64,000 nucleotides of DNA from Nitrospirillum iridis (lineage in GTDB: Bacteria; Pseudomonadota; Alphaproteobacteria; Azospirillales; Azospirillaceae): NCBI RefSeq assembly GCF_014205765.1, contig NZ_JACIIZ010000003.1, positions 310,001 to 374,000 on the forward strand. Reading direction: 5' to 3'. The notes below the pieces were generated by a model. That model did no database searches and had not been told where the DNA came from. It saw only the letters and a list, made by a program, of their open reading frames with translations. Below, piece after piece: positions 24,708 to 33,378 of the stretch; the first letter of the stretch is position 1; every line of letters starts with the position of its first letter. The translations under genes and the position numbers were made by a program.

Positions 24708-25493
24708 ATGTCCGAGTTCGCGTACGAGAACATTCTGGTCGAGGTGAGGGGCCCCGTGGGCCTGATCCGCCTGAACCGTCCCAAGGCGCTGAACGCCTTG
24801 TCAGACGGCCTGGTCACCGACCTGGAGGATGCGCTGAACCGGCTGGAGGATGATGCCGCCATCGGCGCCATCGTGGTGACGGGAAGTGAGAGGGCGTTCG
24901 CGGCCGGGGCCGACATCAAGGAGATGCAGTCCAAGACCTACATGGATGCCTATCTGGGCGACTTCATCACCAAGAAATGGGGCCGGCTGGCCACCTGCCG
25001 CAAGCCGACGATCGCGGCGGTGGCCGGCTATGCCCTGGGCGGTGGCTGCGAACTGGCCATGATGGCCGACATCCTGCTGGCGGCCGATACGGCCAAGTTC
25101 GGCCAGCCGGAAATCACCATCGGCACCATTCCCGGCGCCGGTGGCACCCAGCGCCTGACCCGCGCCATCGGCAAGGCCAAGGCCATGGAATTGGTGCTGA
25201 CCGGCCGCATGATGGACGCGGCGGAGGCGGAGCGGGCGGGCCTGGTGGCGCGCATCGTGCCCGCGGCGGAGTTGGTGGAAGAGGCCGTGCGGGTGGCGGA
25301 AAAGATCTGTGGCTACTCCCGCCCCGTGACCATGATGGCGAAGGAAGCGGTGGGACGGGCGTACGAGATGACGCTGACCGAAGGCCTGCTGTTGGAGCGG
25401 CGCTTGTTCCATTCCACCTTCGCCCTTGAGGATCAGAAGGAAGGCATGGGCGCGTTCGTCGAAAAGCGCCCGCCCCAATTCAAGGGCAAGTGA
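24708..25493 (+). CDS. Enoyl-CoA hydratase (crotonase)
   Basis: 261 residues, the classic short-chain hydratase length. Motifs: [15 protein letters not shown] (oxyanion/CoA loop), [20 protein letters not shown] with the first catalytic Glu in [20 protein letters not shown] carrying the second. The enzyme hydrates 2-enoyl-CoA to 3-hydroxyacyl-CoA in fatty-acid or branched-chain amino-acid breakdown. It stands alone, with a 191-base leader preceding it. Together with mmsA and ilvE nearby a branched-chain role is possible but not shown. Confidence 0.9.
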   Translation: MSEFAYENILVEVRGPVGLIRLNRPKALNALSDGLVTDLEDALNRLEDDAAIGAIVVTGSERAFAAGADIKEMQSKTYMDAYLGDFITKKWGRLATCRKPTIAAVAGYALGGGCELAMMADILLAADTAKFGQPEITIGTIPGAGGTQRLTRAIGKAKAMELVLTGRMMDAAEAERAGLVARIVPAAELVEEAVRVAEKICGYSRPVTMMAKEAVGRAYEMTLTEGLLLERRLFHSTFALEDQKEGMGAFVEKRPPQFKGK

Positions 25494-25577
25494 CAAGGGC
25501 AAGCGAGGGGACAGGCATTGGTGGACTGAGGGCGGCGCGGTACGGGAGACGGCGACAAAACCAGGGAGGATCGCGGC

Positions 25578-25973
25578 GTGGTGGCGACGGACGGACATTC
25601 CGGCGTGCCCATGGCCAGCCAGCGCATGGCGGCCATCCTGTTCGCCCTTGTCGATGCCCTGCGTCCCTGCCGCATCTATCTGCTGGCGCCATTTCCCCCG
25701 TGCGCGGACAGCGCCGTCGGCCACTTCCTGATCGTCATCGACGACGAGGCGCCGACGCCCTGCTGGGACGCCAACCTGGCGCTGTCCACCCTGGGCCGGC
25801 TGGGGGTGGCGGCGGCGGTCTCGGTCCAGTGCATGGGCGATTTCCGGAGCACCCTGCAGGTGGAGGGCACCATCGCCCAGCGCATGGTGGAGGAAGGCGA
25901 ACTGCTGTTCGCGGCCCGGTCACCGCCGGCGCCATCACGTCAGCAGTTCCAAAACGTTGTGCGTCGTTCTTGA
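25578..25973 (+). CDS. Degenerate nucleotidyltransferase-like hypothetical protein
   Basis: 131 residues from a GTG with a GGAGG ribosome site eight bases upstream. The layout recalls a minimal nucleotidyltransferase: a strand-loop at RIYLLAPFPPCADSAVGHFL, then LIVIDDEAP, then the family-like TIAQRMVEEGELLFA ending. The normal Gly-Ser-x-x-x-Gly active-site loop is absent, so catalysis is doubtful. It may be a pseudo-enzyme or antitoxin-like remnant. It is followed 16 bases later by a small Myb/HTH-like protein, forming a two-gene cassette. I do not recognise it with confidence. Confidence 0.5.
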   Translation: MVATDGHSGVPMASQRMAAILFALVDALRPCRIYLLAPFPPCADSAVGHFLIVIDDEAPTPCWDANLALSTLGRLGVAAAVSVQCMGDFRSTLQVEGTIAQRMVEEGELLFAARSPPAPSRQQFQNVVRRS

Positions 25974-25989
25974 TAGACAAGGTGAGAGC

Positions 25990-26235
25990 ATGCGTAGCGT
26001 CGCGAAAACGGTGGGACCCGCGCGGTCCTGGGATGAGGAAAGCCTGGCGCGTCTGGTCGCCATGAACGCCGACGGCCACGGTGATCGCGAGATCGCCCTG
26101 GCGCTGGGCCGGACCGTGGCGTCGGTCCAGCACAAGCGGCACCTGTTGCGCCTCAGCACCCCGGTCGATCACCGCCGGGGCCGGCGCCTGCGCGCCGATG
26201 GCGGGGCCGAGGGCGCCCTGGCCGACATCGGCTGA
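25990..26235 (+). CDS. Small Myb/SANT-like DNA-binding protein
   Basis: 81 residues from the ATG at 25990 (AAGGTGAG ribosome site; frame open from 25957). Residues about 10-55 form a tryptophan-led helix-turn-helix: SWDEESLARLVAMNADGHGD, then REIALALGRTVASVQHKRHL. This is the pattern of bacterial SANT/Myb-like or sigma-like helix-turn-helix modules. The C-terminal 25 residues are basic and disordered. Likely DNA-binding partner of the preceding gene. Confidence 0.55.
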   Translation: MRSVAKTVGPARSWDEESLARLVAMNADGHGDREIALALGRTVASVQHKRHLLRLSTPVDHRRGRRLRADGGAEGALADIG

Positions 26236-26248
26236 CCGGCGCGCCGGT
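26235..26248. terminator. Short GC palindrome after the Myb-like gene
   Basis: ACCGGCGCGCCGGT is a perfect 14-base palindrome starting at the stop codon of the small gene. No T-run follows. The remaining gap to ilvE (26249-26480) holds GATC-rich DNA without a recognisable signal. Confidence 0.35.
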
Positions 26249-26480
26249 TCCCCAAAATCAGAAGGGCGAGGCCGCCGCGCGGCGGCCCATGATCCGTCCC
26301 TCGTGTCCCCCTTGGTGATCCGAACGACGCCCCGAGGCGATCAAAGGCCGATCTTCGATCTGATCCGGCCGCTAGGCTGCTTTGAAAATCCGCCGTTACA
26401 CCTGGGGCGAAAAATGAATGACCGTATCCGACCGGTTGATCGGTTAGGCTGCCGGCTTGGGGACACGAGGGCTTGAGATC

Positions 26481-27560
26481 ATGACGTTCACGATAGACCG
26501 CACTTCCAATCCGACCGATGACGCCACGCGGGCCCGCATCCTGGAGAACCCCGGTTTCGGCAAGGTATTCACCGATCACATGGTGACCATCCGGTGGACC
26601 GAGGGCCAGGGTTGGCACGACGCCAAGGTCACCGCCCGGGCGCCGTTCTCCCTCGACCCGGCCGCCGCCGTCCTGCACTACGCCCAGGAAATCTTCGAGG
26701 GCATGAAGGCCTATCGTGCGGCCGATGGCGGCGTGACGCTGTTCCGGCCCCAGGCCAACGCCCAGCGTTTCCGGGACTCGGCCGAGCGCCTGGCCATGCC
26801 CCTGATTTCGCAGGAACTGTTCCTGGAGGCGGTGGAACAGCTGGTGCGCATCGATGAGGCCTGGGTCCCCGGTGGCGAGGGCAGCCTGTACCTGCGCCCC
26901 TTCATGTTCGCCAACGAGGCCTTCCTGGGCGTTCGCCCGGCCTCCGAATACATCTTCTGTGTCATCGCCTGCCCGGTGGGCGCCTACTTCAAGGGCGGGG
27001 CCAAGGCCATCACCATCTGGGCGCCGGAGAACTACACCCGCGCCGCCCCGGGCGGCACCGGTGCGGCCAAGTGCGGCGGCAACTACGCGGCCAGCCTGAT
27101 CGCCCAGCTGGAGGCCAGCAAGCACGGCTGTGACCAGGTGGTGTTCCTGGACGCGGCCGAGCATCGCTGGATCGAGGAATTGGGCGGCATGAACGTCTTC
27201 TTCGTGCGCGATGACGGCAGCCTCCTGACCCCGCCGCTCAGCGGCACCATCCTGCCCGGCATCACCCGCGACAGCATCATCCAGCTGGCCCGCAGCCTGG
27301 GCCGCACGGTGGTGGAGCAGCCCTATTCCCTGGCGCAGTGGAAAGAGGACGCGGCCACCGGCCGGGTGCGGGAGGCCTTCGCCTGCGGCACCGCCGCTGT
27401 GTTGGCCCCGATCGGCACCGTGCGCACCGCCGAGGGCGATTTCGTCATCGGCAACGGCGAGGGGGGCGCCACCACCGCCGATCTGCGCGAGCAACTGGTG
27501 GGCATGCAGCGCGGCAGCCTGGCCCCGTTGGTGGACGACTGGGTGCGCCGCGTCCTGTAA
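26481..27560 (+). CDS. ilvE: Branched-chain amino-acid aminotransferase
   Basis: 359 residues from the ATG at 26481 (frame open from 26457). Class IV PLP fold of the BCAT group II type: LDPAAAVLHYAQEIFEGMKA, YLRPFMFANEAFLGVRP and the PLP lysine at about residue 197 in AKCGGNYAASL. LGGMNVFFV and GTILPGITRDSI are characteristic. It makes or degrades leucine, isoleucine and valine with 2-oxoglutarate. Group II BCATs in alphaproteobacteria are generally biosynthetic. A hairpin terminator follows. Confidence 0.93.
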   Translation: MTFTIDRTSNPTDDATRARILENPGFGKVFTDHMVTIRWTEGQGWHDAKVTARAPFSLDPAAAVLHYAQEIFEGMKAYRAADGGVTLFRPQANAQRFRDSAERLAMPLISQELFLEAVEQLVRIDEAWVPGGEGSLYLRPFMFANEAFLGVRPASEYIFCVIACPVGAYFKGGAKAITIWAPENYTRAAPGGTGAAKCGGNYAASLIAQLEASKHGCDQVVFLDAAEHRWIEELGGMNVFFVRDDGSLLTPPLSGTILPGITRDSIIQLARSLGRTVVEQPYSLAQWKEDAATGRVREAFACGTAAVLAPIGTVRTAEGDFVIGNGEGGATTADLREQLVGMQRGSLAPLVDDWVRRVL

Positions 27561-27561
27561 A

Positions 27562-27575
27562 TCGGGCGCGCCCGA
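27562..27575. terminator. Terminator after ilvE
   Basis: TCGGGCGCGCCCGA, a perfect palindrome immediately after the ilvE stop, followed by GACGTTTTG. Downstream at 27613-27640 the 14-base unit CCCTTTCCTTTAGG is repeated twice in tandem and overlaps the stop codon of the convergent FAD gene. Confidence 0.6.
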
Positions 27576-27635
27576 GACGTTTTGAGAAGGGGGATGGCGG
27601 GCGACCGGCGTCCCCTTTCCTTTAGGCCCTTTCCT

Positions 27636-29132
27636 TTAGGCGCTGACCCGATGGCGGACGCCCTTCTTCGCCGGTTCCGGCGTCGTCTGGCCGGGCAGGC
27701 GCAGGGCCACCGACCGGGCCACCTCCTCCGCATGGATCAGCACCTGGGGCAGGCCCATCAGTTCCCCGAAGGTGGCGCGGGCCAGCGGGCCCGCCACCCA
27801 TAGCGTCTCATCCGGCATGCCGCGAACGTCGATGACCCGGCTTTGCCCGTCCACGGCGATGCCGAGGCCCAGCGCGTCGGGGCGCAGCCGCCCGGCCGTC
27901 ACCAGGGGGGCAAGGGCGGGCACGGCGTCGATCAGGTGGTCGTGCGCCGGCCCGGTGGCCACCACCACCGCATCCACGGTGCGGGTCAGCGCCGGGCCGC
28001 CCCGGCGGGGGCGCAGGGTGGCGTGCACGCCATTGGCATCGGCCCGGATATCGGCCAGGCTGGCCGCCAGGATCGCCAGTTGCCCCCGCGCCTCCAGCTC
28101 GTGGATCGTCGCCTCCGGCTGGGGGGCGATGCGGTAGCGATGCGCGTCCCAGAAGGGGCGCAGGTGGCGCAGCAGCGTGCGCTGCTGGGCCAGGGGCAGG
28201 GCCTGCCAGACCGCGCGAGCGTCACGGCGCACGGCATCCAGCACCGCCTGCCAGACCTTGCCCTCCGCTTCGGCCGACGCCACCGTGGCGCGGACGCGGC
28301 GCAGCAGGGCCAACGCCGTGGTCGCCGGCCGGCTGGCGAAGTCGCCCACCAGTTCCGTGGCGTCCAGGGCATGGCCCCGGGGCGTCAGGCCACGGCGGGA
28401 AAAGACGGTGATCGGCCCCTTGTGCCCGGCGGCGCTTAGCGTCGCCAGGATGTCGGCCATGGTCAGGCCAGACCCCATCACCAGGACACGCGCCTCCGGC
28501 GCCAACGCATCCAGGGCGCCGGGCGCCCAGGGATTGGCGATCAGGCGCGGATCATCACCCAGGGCGTGGAGCAGGGCCGGGGGCGGGCTGGGGGGCGGGT
28601 GGCTGGTGGCGATGATGACCCTGTCGGCCACCAGGCGGGCGCCGTTGTCCAACGCCACGGCATAGCCGAAGGATTGGCCCGGCGGCGCATCGCGGGGGAT
28701 GGGGGTGATGGAGGTCGCCCGCCGCTGCACATGGCGGATGTGGGCGGGACCGTCGGCCGCCGCCTGCTCCCGCAGCAGCCCGTCGAGATAGCGCCCGAAC
28801 TCCAGCCGGCTGGAGAAGATATGCCCACCCTTGACCAACGCTTGCGGATCCATGGCCAGTACCCCCGACCGGCGCAGCCAGCGGTCGAAATGGCCCATGT
28901 CGGCGGAAAAGGCGCTCATGCGCGCCGCCGGCACGTTGATGCGGTGCTGGGGATCGGGGGTGGAATAGGCGACGCCGCCGCCCAGCAGCGGGCGCGGCTC
29001 CACGATGTCGATATCCACGGGGACGGTGGCGCCCCGGGCCAGATGCAGGGCGGCGATGGCCCCACTGAATCCGCCGCCCAGGATGACGACGCGGGGGGCG
29101 GCACGGGTGTGGAGGGCGTCGCCCAGGGACAT
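27636..29132 (-). CDS. FAD/NAD(P)-binding protein in the sulfonate operon
   Basis: 498 residues from the ATG at 29132 (a TTG at 29147 is possible). N-terminal dinucleotide fold VVILGGGFSGAIAALHLARG, then YSTPDPQHRINVPAARMSAF (typical of the FAD-NAD(P)-binding pyr_redox_9 group), a second nucleotide site ARVLVMGSGLTMADILATLS and the C-terminal ATG-type segment VVVATGPAHDHLID. It is the last gene of the ssu operon. A role supplying reduced flavin or oxidising a sulfonate is inference from position; the family has no settled function. Confidence 0.8.
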   Translation of the reverse strand: MSLGDALHTRAAPRVVILGGGFSGAIAALHLARGATVPVDIDIVEPRPLLGGGVAYSTPDPQHRINVPAARMSAFSADMGHFDRWLRRSGVLAMDPQALVKGGHIFSSRLEFGRYLDGLLREQAAADGPAHIRHVQRRATSITPIPRDAPPGQSFGYAVALDNGARLVADRVIIATSHPPPSPPPALLHALGDDPRLIANPWAPGALDALAPEARVLVMGSGLTMADILATLSAAGHKGPITVFSRRGLTPRGHALDATELVGDFASRPATTALALLRRVRATVASAEAEGKVWQAVLDAVRRDARAVWQALPLAQQRTLLRHLRPFWDAHRYRIAPQPEATIHELEARGQLAILAASLADIRADANGVHATLRPRRGGPALTRTVDAVVVATGPAHDHLIDAVPALAPLVTAGRLRPDALGLGIAVDGQSRVIDVRGMPDETLWVAGPLARATFGELMGLPQVLIHAEEVARSVALRLPGQTTPEPAKKGVRHRVSA

Positions 29133-29157
29133 GGGAAACCCGATCAAGTGATACCGG

Positions 29158-29940
29158 TTACAGGGCGGCGGCGGTCAGGCTATCGGGGGCCAGAGTGTCA
29201 GGGGCCAGCGATTGGTTCAAGGCGGCACGTAGCCGCCGTTTGTGAACTTCGAAATTATGGGCGTCGCGGTCGCGTGGGCGTGACATCGCCACCGCCTGGA
29301 TGTCGTCCACCCGGCCAGGCCGGGGGCGTAGCGTGACCACCCGGTCCGCCAGCACCAGCGCCTCCTCGATGTCGTGCGTCACCAGCACCAGGGTGGGGCG
29401 GTCGAAGGCCCACAACTCCAGCAGATGATCCTGCAAGGCGGTACGGGTCAGGGCGTCCAGGGCGGAGAACGGCTCATCCAGCAGCAGCACCTGGGGCCGG
29501 GTGACCAGCGCCCGGGCCAGGGCGGCACGCTGCGCCTGGCCGCCCGACAGTTCGCGCGGCCAGGCCTGGGCATAGACTGATAGCCCCACCCGCTCCAGCG
29601 CCAGGGCCACGCGGGTCGCCCGTTCACCGGCCGGAAGGGACGCCAAGCCGAACCCCACATTGTCGGCGACGCTCAGCCAGGGCAGCAGCCGGGGTTCCTG
29701 GAACACCAGGCCCACCGCCGGGTGGGGGCCCGCCACCAGGTCGCCGCCCACGCGCACGCCACCGGCGCTGGGCGTCTCCAGCCCGGCGATCAGCCGCAGC
29801 AGGGTGCTCTTGCCGCAGCCGGAGCCGCCGACGATGGCGAGGATCTCGCCCGCCGGCACGGTCAGGTCGATGCCGCCCAACGCCCGCAGGCCGTTGGGGT
29901 AGGTCTTGGCCAGGCCTGCGATTTCCAGCGCCACGCTCAT
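29158..29940 (-). CDS. Sulfonate/nitrate/taurine-type ABC transporter ATP-binding protein (second importer)
   Basis: 260 residues with all ABC motifs: Walker A IVGGSGCGKSTLLRLIAG, Q-loop VFQEPRLLPW, signature LSGGQAQRAALARALV, Walker B LLLDEPFSALD and the H-loop VTHDIEEAL. The LLPWLSVADNVGFGL region is that of the SsuB/TauB family. C-terminal 50 residues are extended. It follows its permease by 16 bases. Confidence 0.9.
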   Translation of the reverse strand: MSVALEIAGLAKTYPNGLRALGGIDLTVPAGEILAIVGGSGCGKSTLLRLIAGLETPSAGGVRVGGDLVAGPHPAVGLVFQEPRLLPWLSVADNVGFGLASLPAGERATRVALALERVGLSVYAQAWPRELSGGQAQRAALARALVTRPQVLLLDEPFSALDALTRTALQDHLLELWAFDRPTLVLVTHDIEEALVLADRVVTLRPRPGRVDDIQAVAMSRPRDRDAHNFEVHKRRLRAALNQSLAPDTLAPDSLTAAAL

Positions 29941-29956
29941 AAGCGACCCCCTGGCA

Positions 29957-30811
29957 TCAACGGCCCCCCTGGTAGGCGTCCTGCCAGCGCAGGGCGGGGG
30001 CGGCGACGCGGACGATCATGGCGTCCGCCGCCTTGCCCAGCAAGGCGAAGACCAGGATGGCGGCGATGATCTGGTCAGGCTTGCCCAATTGTTGGCCGTC
30101 GACCAGCAGATAGCCGATGCCCTCCGACGCGCCCATGTATTCAGCCGCCACCACGAACATCCACCCCAAACCCAGGCCGGTGCGCAGGGCCACCACCAGC
30201 GATGGCAGGATGGCGGGCAACAGGATACGCCGCGCCAGGTCCAGGCCCGATAGACGATAGATGCGGCCCACCTCCACCATCTTGCGGTCCACGCCCAGCA
30301 CCGCAGCCATGACCCCCAGATAGACGGGGAAGAAGACGCCCACGGCGATCAGCGCGATTTTGGACGTTTCGAAAATGCCCAGCCACAGCAGAAACAGCGG
30401 CACCCAGGCCAGCGATGGGATGGCGCGCAAGCCCTGCAGCGTCGGATCCACCAGCCGGCGGAAGATGGGGAAATAGCTGGCGGCCACGCCCGACAGGATG
30501 CCGGTCGCCCCGCCCAGCGCGAAGCCGGCCCCGACCCGCGCCGCCGTGGCGCCAACATGGGGCCACAACTCGCCCGAACGCGCCAGTTTCCACAGGGTGA
30601 CGGCGATGCGGCTGGGCGGCGGCAGCAGCCGGCCGCTGGCGAAACCCGCCTGGACCAGGGCCTCCCACACCAAGGCCGCCAGCAGCGGCAGGGCCAGGCC
30701 CAAGGCCACCGGGCGCCAATCCACCCGCCACGCGCCGGGCAAGCGGGGGCCGGCCGCGGCGATGGCCAGAACGCCCGTCTCCGGTCCCGCCGCCGTGGCC
30801 TCCGCCGTCAT
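29957..30811 (-). CDS. Sulfonate-type ABC transporter permease (second importer)
   Basis: 284 residues with six predicted membrane segments and the EAA-type loop near VFFPVYLGVMAAVLGVDRKM, as in SsuC/TauC. A 40-residue cytosolic N-terminus precedes the first segment. It starts four bases from the end of the binding-protein gene on the same strand and pairs with the ATPase at 29158-29940. Confidence 0.9.
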   Translation of the reverse strand: MTAEATAAGPETGVLAIAAAGPRLPGAWRVDWRPVALGLALPLLAALVWEALVQAGFASGRLLPPPSRIAVTLWKLARSGELWPHVGATAARVGAGFALGGATGILSGVAASYFPIFRRLVDPTLQGLRAIPSLAWVPLFLLWLGIFETSKIALIAVGVFFPVYLGVMAAVLGVDRKMVEVGRIYRLSGLDLARRILLPAILPSLVVALRTGLGLGWMFVVAAEYMGASEGIGYLLVDGQQLGKPDQIIAAILVFALLGKAADAMIVRVAAPALRWQDAYQGGR

Positions 30812-30815
30812 GGCG

Positions 30816-31796
30816 TCAGCCCACGGCGAAGCGGCTGTCGACCAGCTCCGCCGCCACCTTGCGCACGTCCACGCCCACCTCGATCAGGCCGACTTGCTGC
30901 ATGGCTAGGCCCGAGGCGACAACACTGTCGGCCTGCGCGGGGCGCAGGTGGCCCTGGCTCAGGTCCGTGCGTTGCAGCTGCTTGGCTACCACGGCGTCGG
31001 CCAGCTTGGTCTGCGCCACAAGCGACGCGGCCAAGGCGTCGGCATGCGCCTGGGCGAAGGTGCGGGCCTTCTCGTACGCCGCCAGCACCTTCTGCACCAG
31101 CACGGGGTTCTCGGCCGCGAACTCCTCCCGCACGTTCAGCGCGCCCCAGCTGTTGAAGGCCGGGTTGCGGTACAGCAGGCGGGCGCTGTTTTCAATTTCC
31201 GCCCCCGCCATCAGCGGGTCCAGGCCGGCCCAGGCGTCGACGTCACCGCGCAGCAGGGCCTGCTTGCCGTCCGGGTGCTGCAGCAGCACCAGCTTCACAT
31301 CGTCCTGGGTCAGACCGGCGCTGGCCAGCGCGCGCACCAGGAAAATATGGGGATCGGTGCCCCGGGTGACGGCGATGCGCTTGCCCTTCAGGTCGGCGAT
31401 GGTCTTGGCCGGGCTGTCCCCCGGCACCACCAGGGCCGTCCACTCCGGCTTGGAATAGACATAGACGGAGCGGATGGGGTTGCCGCCGATGCGGCCCAGC
31501 AAGGCGGCGGCGCTGGCGGTGGACCCGAAATCCAGGCTGCCGGCGTTCAGGAACTCCAGCGCCTTGTTGGACCCCAGCGACTGCACCCAGCGCACGGTGA
31601 CGCCGTCGGCCTTCAGATCCTCCTCCAGCCACCCCTTGTCTTTCAGCAACAGGCTGACCGGGCTGTAGGTGGCGAAGTCCAGGCGCAGTTCCGTGGTCTT
31701 GGCCAGGGCGGGCCGCCCGCGCAGCAGGGGGGCGGCCGCGACAGCCAGGGCCCCGGTCAGCAGGGCGCGTCGGGATGGGCTGTAGGGGGCGGGCAT
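30816..31796 (-). CDS. Sulfonate-type ABC substrate-binding protein (second importer)
   Basis: 326 residues from the ATG at 31796; the frame upstream to 32015 is antisense-style and is not used. The N-terminus SPSRRALLTGALAVAAAPLL is a twin-arginine-like signal. The mature protein has the SsuA pattern (DFATYSPVSLLLKDKGWLEE, ALEFLNAGSLDFGSTASAAA, DLKGKRIAVTRGTDPHIFLV, DAWAGLDPLMAGAE). It would bind an alkanesulfonate in the periplasm. About 23 bases separate it from the upstream ATPase gene. Confidence 0.88.
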   Translation of the reverse strand: MPAPYSPSRRALLTGALAVAAAPLLRGRPALAKTTELRLDFATYSPVSLLLKDKGWLEEDLKADGVTVRWVQSLGSNKALEFLNAGSLDFGSTASAAALLGRIGGNPIRSVYVYSKPEWTALVVPGDSPAKTIADLKGKRIAVTRGTDPHIFLVRALASAGLTQDDVKLVLLQHPDGKQALLRGDVDAWAGLDPLMAGAEIENSARLLYRNPAFNSWGALNVREEFAAENPVLVQKVLAAYEKARTFAQAHADALAASLVAQTKLADAVVAKQLQRTDLSQGHLRPAQADSVVASGLAMQQVGLIEVGVDVRKVAAELVDSRFAVG

Positions 31797-31819
31797 TTTC
31801 TTCTTCCTTCTTGTTCGCG

Positions 31820-32590
31820 TCAGACGGCGGCGAGGACGCGGCGCTCCAACTCCGCCAGGCGCGGATTGCCGGCGGCGCGGGTGCCGCGGGGAATGTCGAT
31901 GGCTATGTCGGCGGCGACGCGCCCCTCGCGCAGCACCAGCACCCGATCGGCCAGCGCCACGGCCTCCGCCACATCGTGGGTGATGAGAACGGCGGTGAAG
32001 CCGTGCTGGCGCCAAACCTTGGTCAGCAGGCGGTGCATGTCCACCCGCGTCAGGGCGTCCAGCGCGCCGAAGGGTTCGTCCAGCAACAGGATGCCCGGCT
32101 CCGTCACCAGGGCGCGGGCCAGGGCCACCCGCTGCTTCTGCCCGCCGGAGAGGACATAGGGCCAGTCGCCGGCGCGGTCTGCCAGGCCGACCTCCGCCAG
32201 CAGGGCGCGGGCCCGCTCCTTCCAGCCGGGGCCGCGGGCGATGCCGACATTGCTCAGCACCCGCTGCCAGGGCAGCAGGCGGGCGTCCTGGAAGAGCAGG
32301 CGCACGTCCGGTTGCAGGCCCCGGCGGGCGGTGCCGGCAATGCGGATGGCGCCGGTGGTGGGGCTGTCCAGCCCGGCGATCAGGCGCATCAGCGTGGTCT
32401 TGCCGCCACCGGAGCGGCCGACCACCGCCACGAACTGGCCGGCCGGGATGGTGAGGTCCAGGCCCTTCAGCACGGCAGCGTCGCCGAAAGACTTGGTGAT
32501 TCCGTCGAAGGCGAGTTCCAGCCCCTTGCCGGCCATTGGCGGCTCATCCGGAATGTCAGGGGTTTCCACCGCGCGCAAGGGCACCATCAT
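31820..32590 (-). CDS. ssuB: Aliphatic sulfonate ABC transporter ATP-binding protein
   Basis: 256 residues from the ATG at 32590, overlapping the permease stop as ATGATG. Walker A VVGRSGGGKTTLMRLIAG, Q-loop LLFQDARLLPW, signature LSGGQKQRVALARAL, Walker B LLLDEPFGALD, H-loop ITHDVAEAV: all SsuB features. A 20-residue N-terminal extension precedes the ABC domain. It energises the importer formed with the SsuC-type permease directly upstream. Confidence 0.9.
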   Translation of the reverse strand: MMVPLRAVETPDIPDEPPMAGKGLELAFDGITKSFGDAAVLKGLDLTIPAGQFVAVVGRSGGGKTTLMRLIAGLDSPTTGAIRIAGTARRGLQPDVRLLFQDARLLPWQRVLSNVGIARGPGWKERARALLAEVGLADRAGDWPYVLSGGQKQRVALARALVTEPGILLLDEPFGALDALTRVDMHRLLTKVWRQHGFTAVLITHDVAEAVALADRVLVLREGRVAADIAIDIPRGTRAAGNPRLAELERRVLAAV

Positions 32591-33378
32591 GCCGCCTCCA
32601 GCCCGGTGCGATAGGCCGGGTTCCAGTCCAGCGCCCGCCGTTCCAGCCAGCGCGAGGCGATGTCGGCCAGCTTGCCCAGCAGGGCATAGACGATGATGCC
32701 CAGCAGCACCATGTCGGTTTGCAGGAATTCCCGCGCGTTCATGGTCATGTAGCCGATGCCGGAGGAGGCGGAGATGGTCTCCGCCACGATCAGGGTCAGC
32801 CACATGATGCCCAGGGCGTAGCGCAGCCCAACCAGGATGGCGGGCAGGGCGCCGGGCAGGATGACGCGCAGATACAGCGCCACGGGGTTCAGGCCGTAGA
32901 CCCGCCCCATCTCCACCAGCCCGCGGTCGACCGAGCGGATGCCGTGGAAGGTGTTGAGGTACATGGGGAATAGCACGCCCACGGCCACCAGGAAGACCTT
33001 GGCCTGCTCCCCGATGCCGAACCACAGGATGACCATGGGGATGATGGCCAGGTGCGGCACGTTGCGCAGCATCTGCAAGGTGCTGTCCAGGATGTCTTCG
33101 GCGATGGGCAGGGCGCCGTTGATCAGGCCCAACGCGAAGCCCAGGCCGCCGCCAATGACCAGGCCCAGCACCGCGCGCTCCGCGCTGATGCCCACATGGT
33201 GGGGCAGGCTGCCGTCTTTCAGCGCCGCCCAGAAGGCGACAGCGATGTCGCTGGGCGCCGGCAGCACCCGAGCCGACAGCCAGCCGGCCTTGGCCGCCAC
33301 CTCCCACCCCAGCAACAGGGCCAGGGGCAGCAGCCAGGGCACGACGCCCCGGCGCAGGGCGCCCGTCCCCTTACTCAT
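32587..33378 (-). CDS. ssuC: Aliphatic sulfonate ABC transporter permease
   Basis: 263 residues, six membrane segments, EAA loop near [20 protein letters not shown]; highly typical of SsuC ([40 protein letters not shown]). Its start overlaps the ssuD stop by four bases and its stop overlaps the ssuB start, so translation is coupled through ssuA-ssuD-ssuC-ssuB. Confidence 0.92.
   Translation of the reverse strand: MSKGTGALRRGVVPWLLPLALLLGWEVAAKAGWLSARVLPAPSDIAVAFWAALKDGSLPHHVGISAERAVLGLVIGGGLGFALGLINGALPIAEDILDSTLQMLRNVPHLAIIPMVILWFGIGEQAKVFLVAVGVLFPMYLNTFHGIRSVDRGLVEMGRVYGLNPVALYLRVILPGALPAILVGLRYALGIMWLTLIVAETISASSGIGYMTMNAREFLQTDMVLLGIIVYALLGKLADIASRWLERRALDWNPAYRTGLEAA

Noticed and set aside
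24708-27560. Crotonase, small cassette and ilvE as one branched-chain operon
   Set aside because: The unrelated cassette and a 245-base gap before ilvE separate them, so a common operon is not supported.
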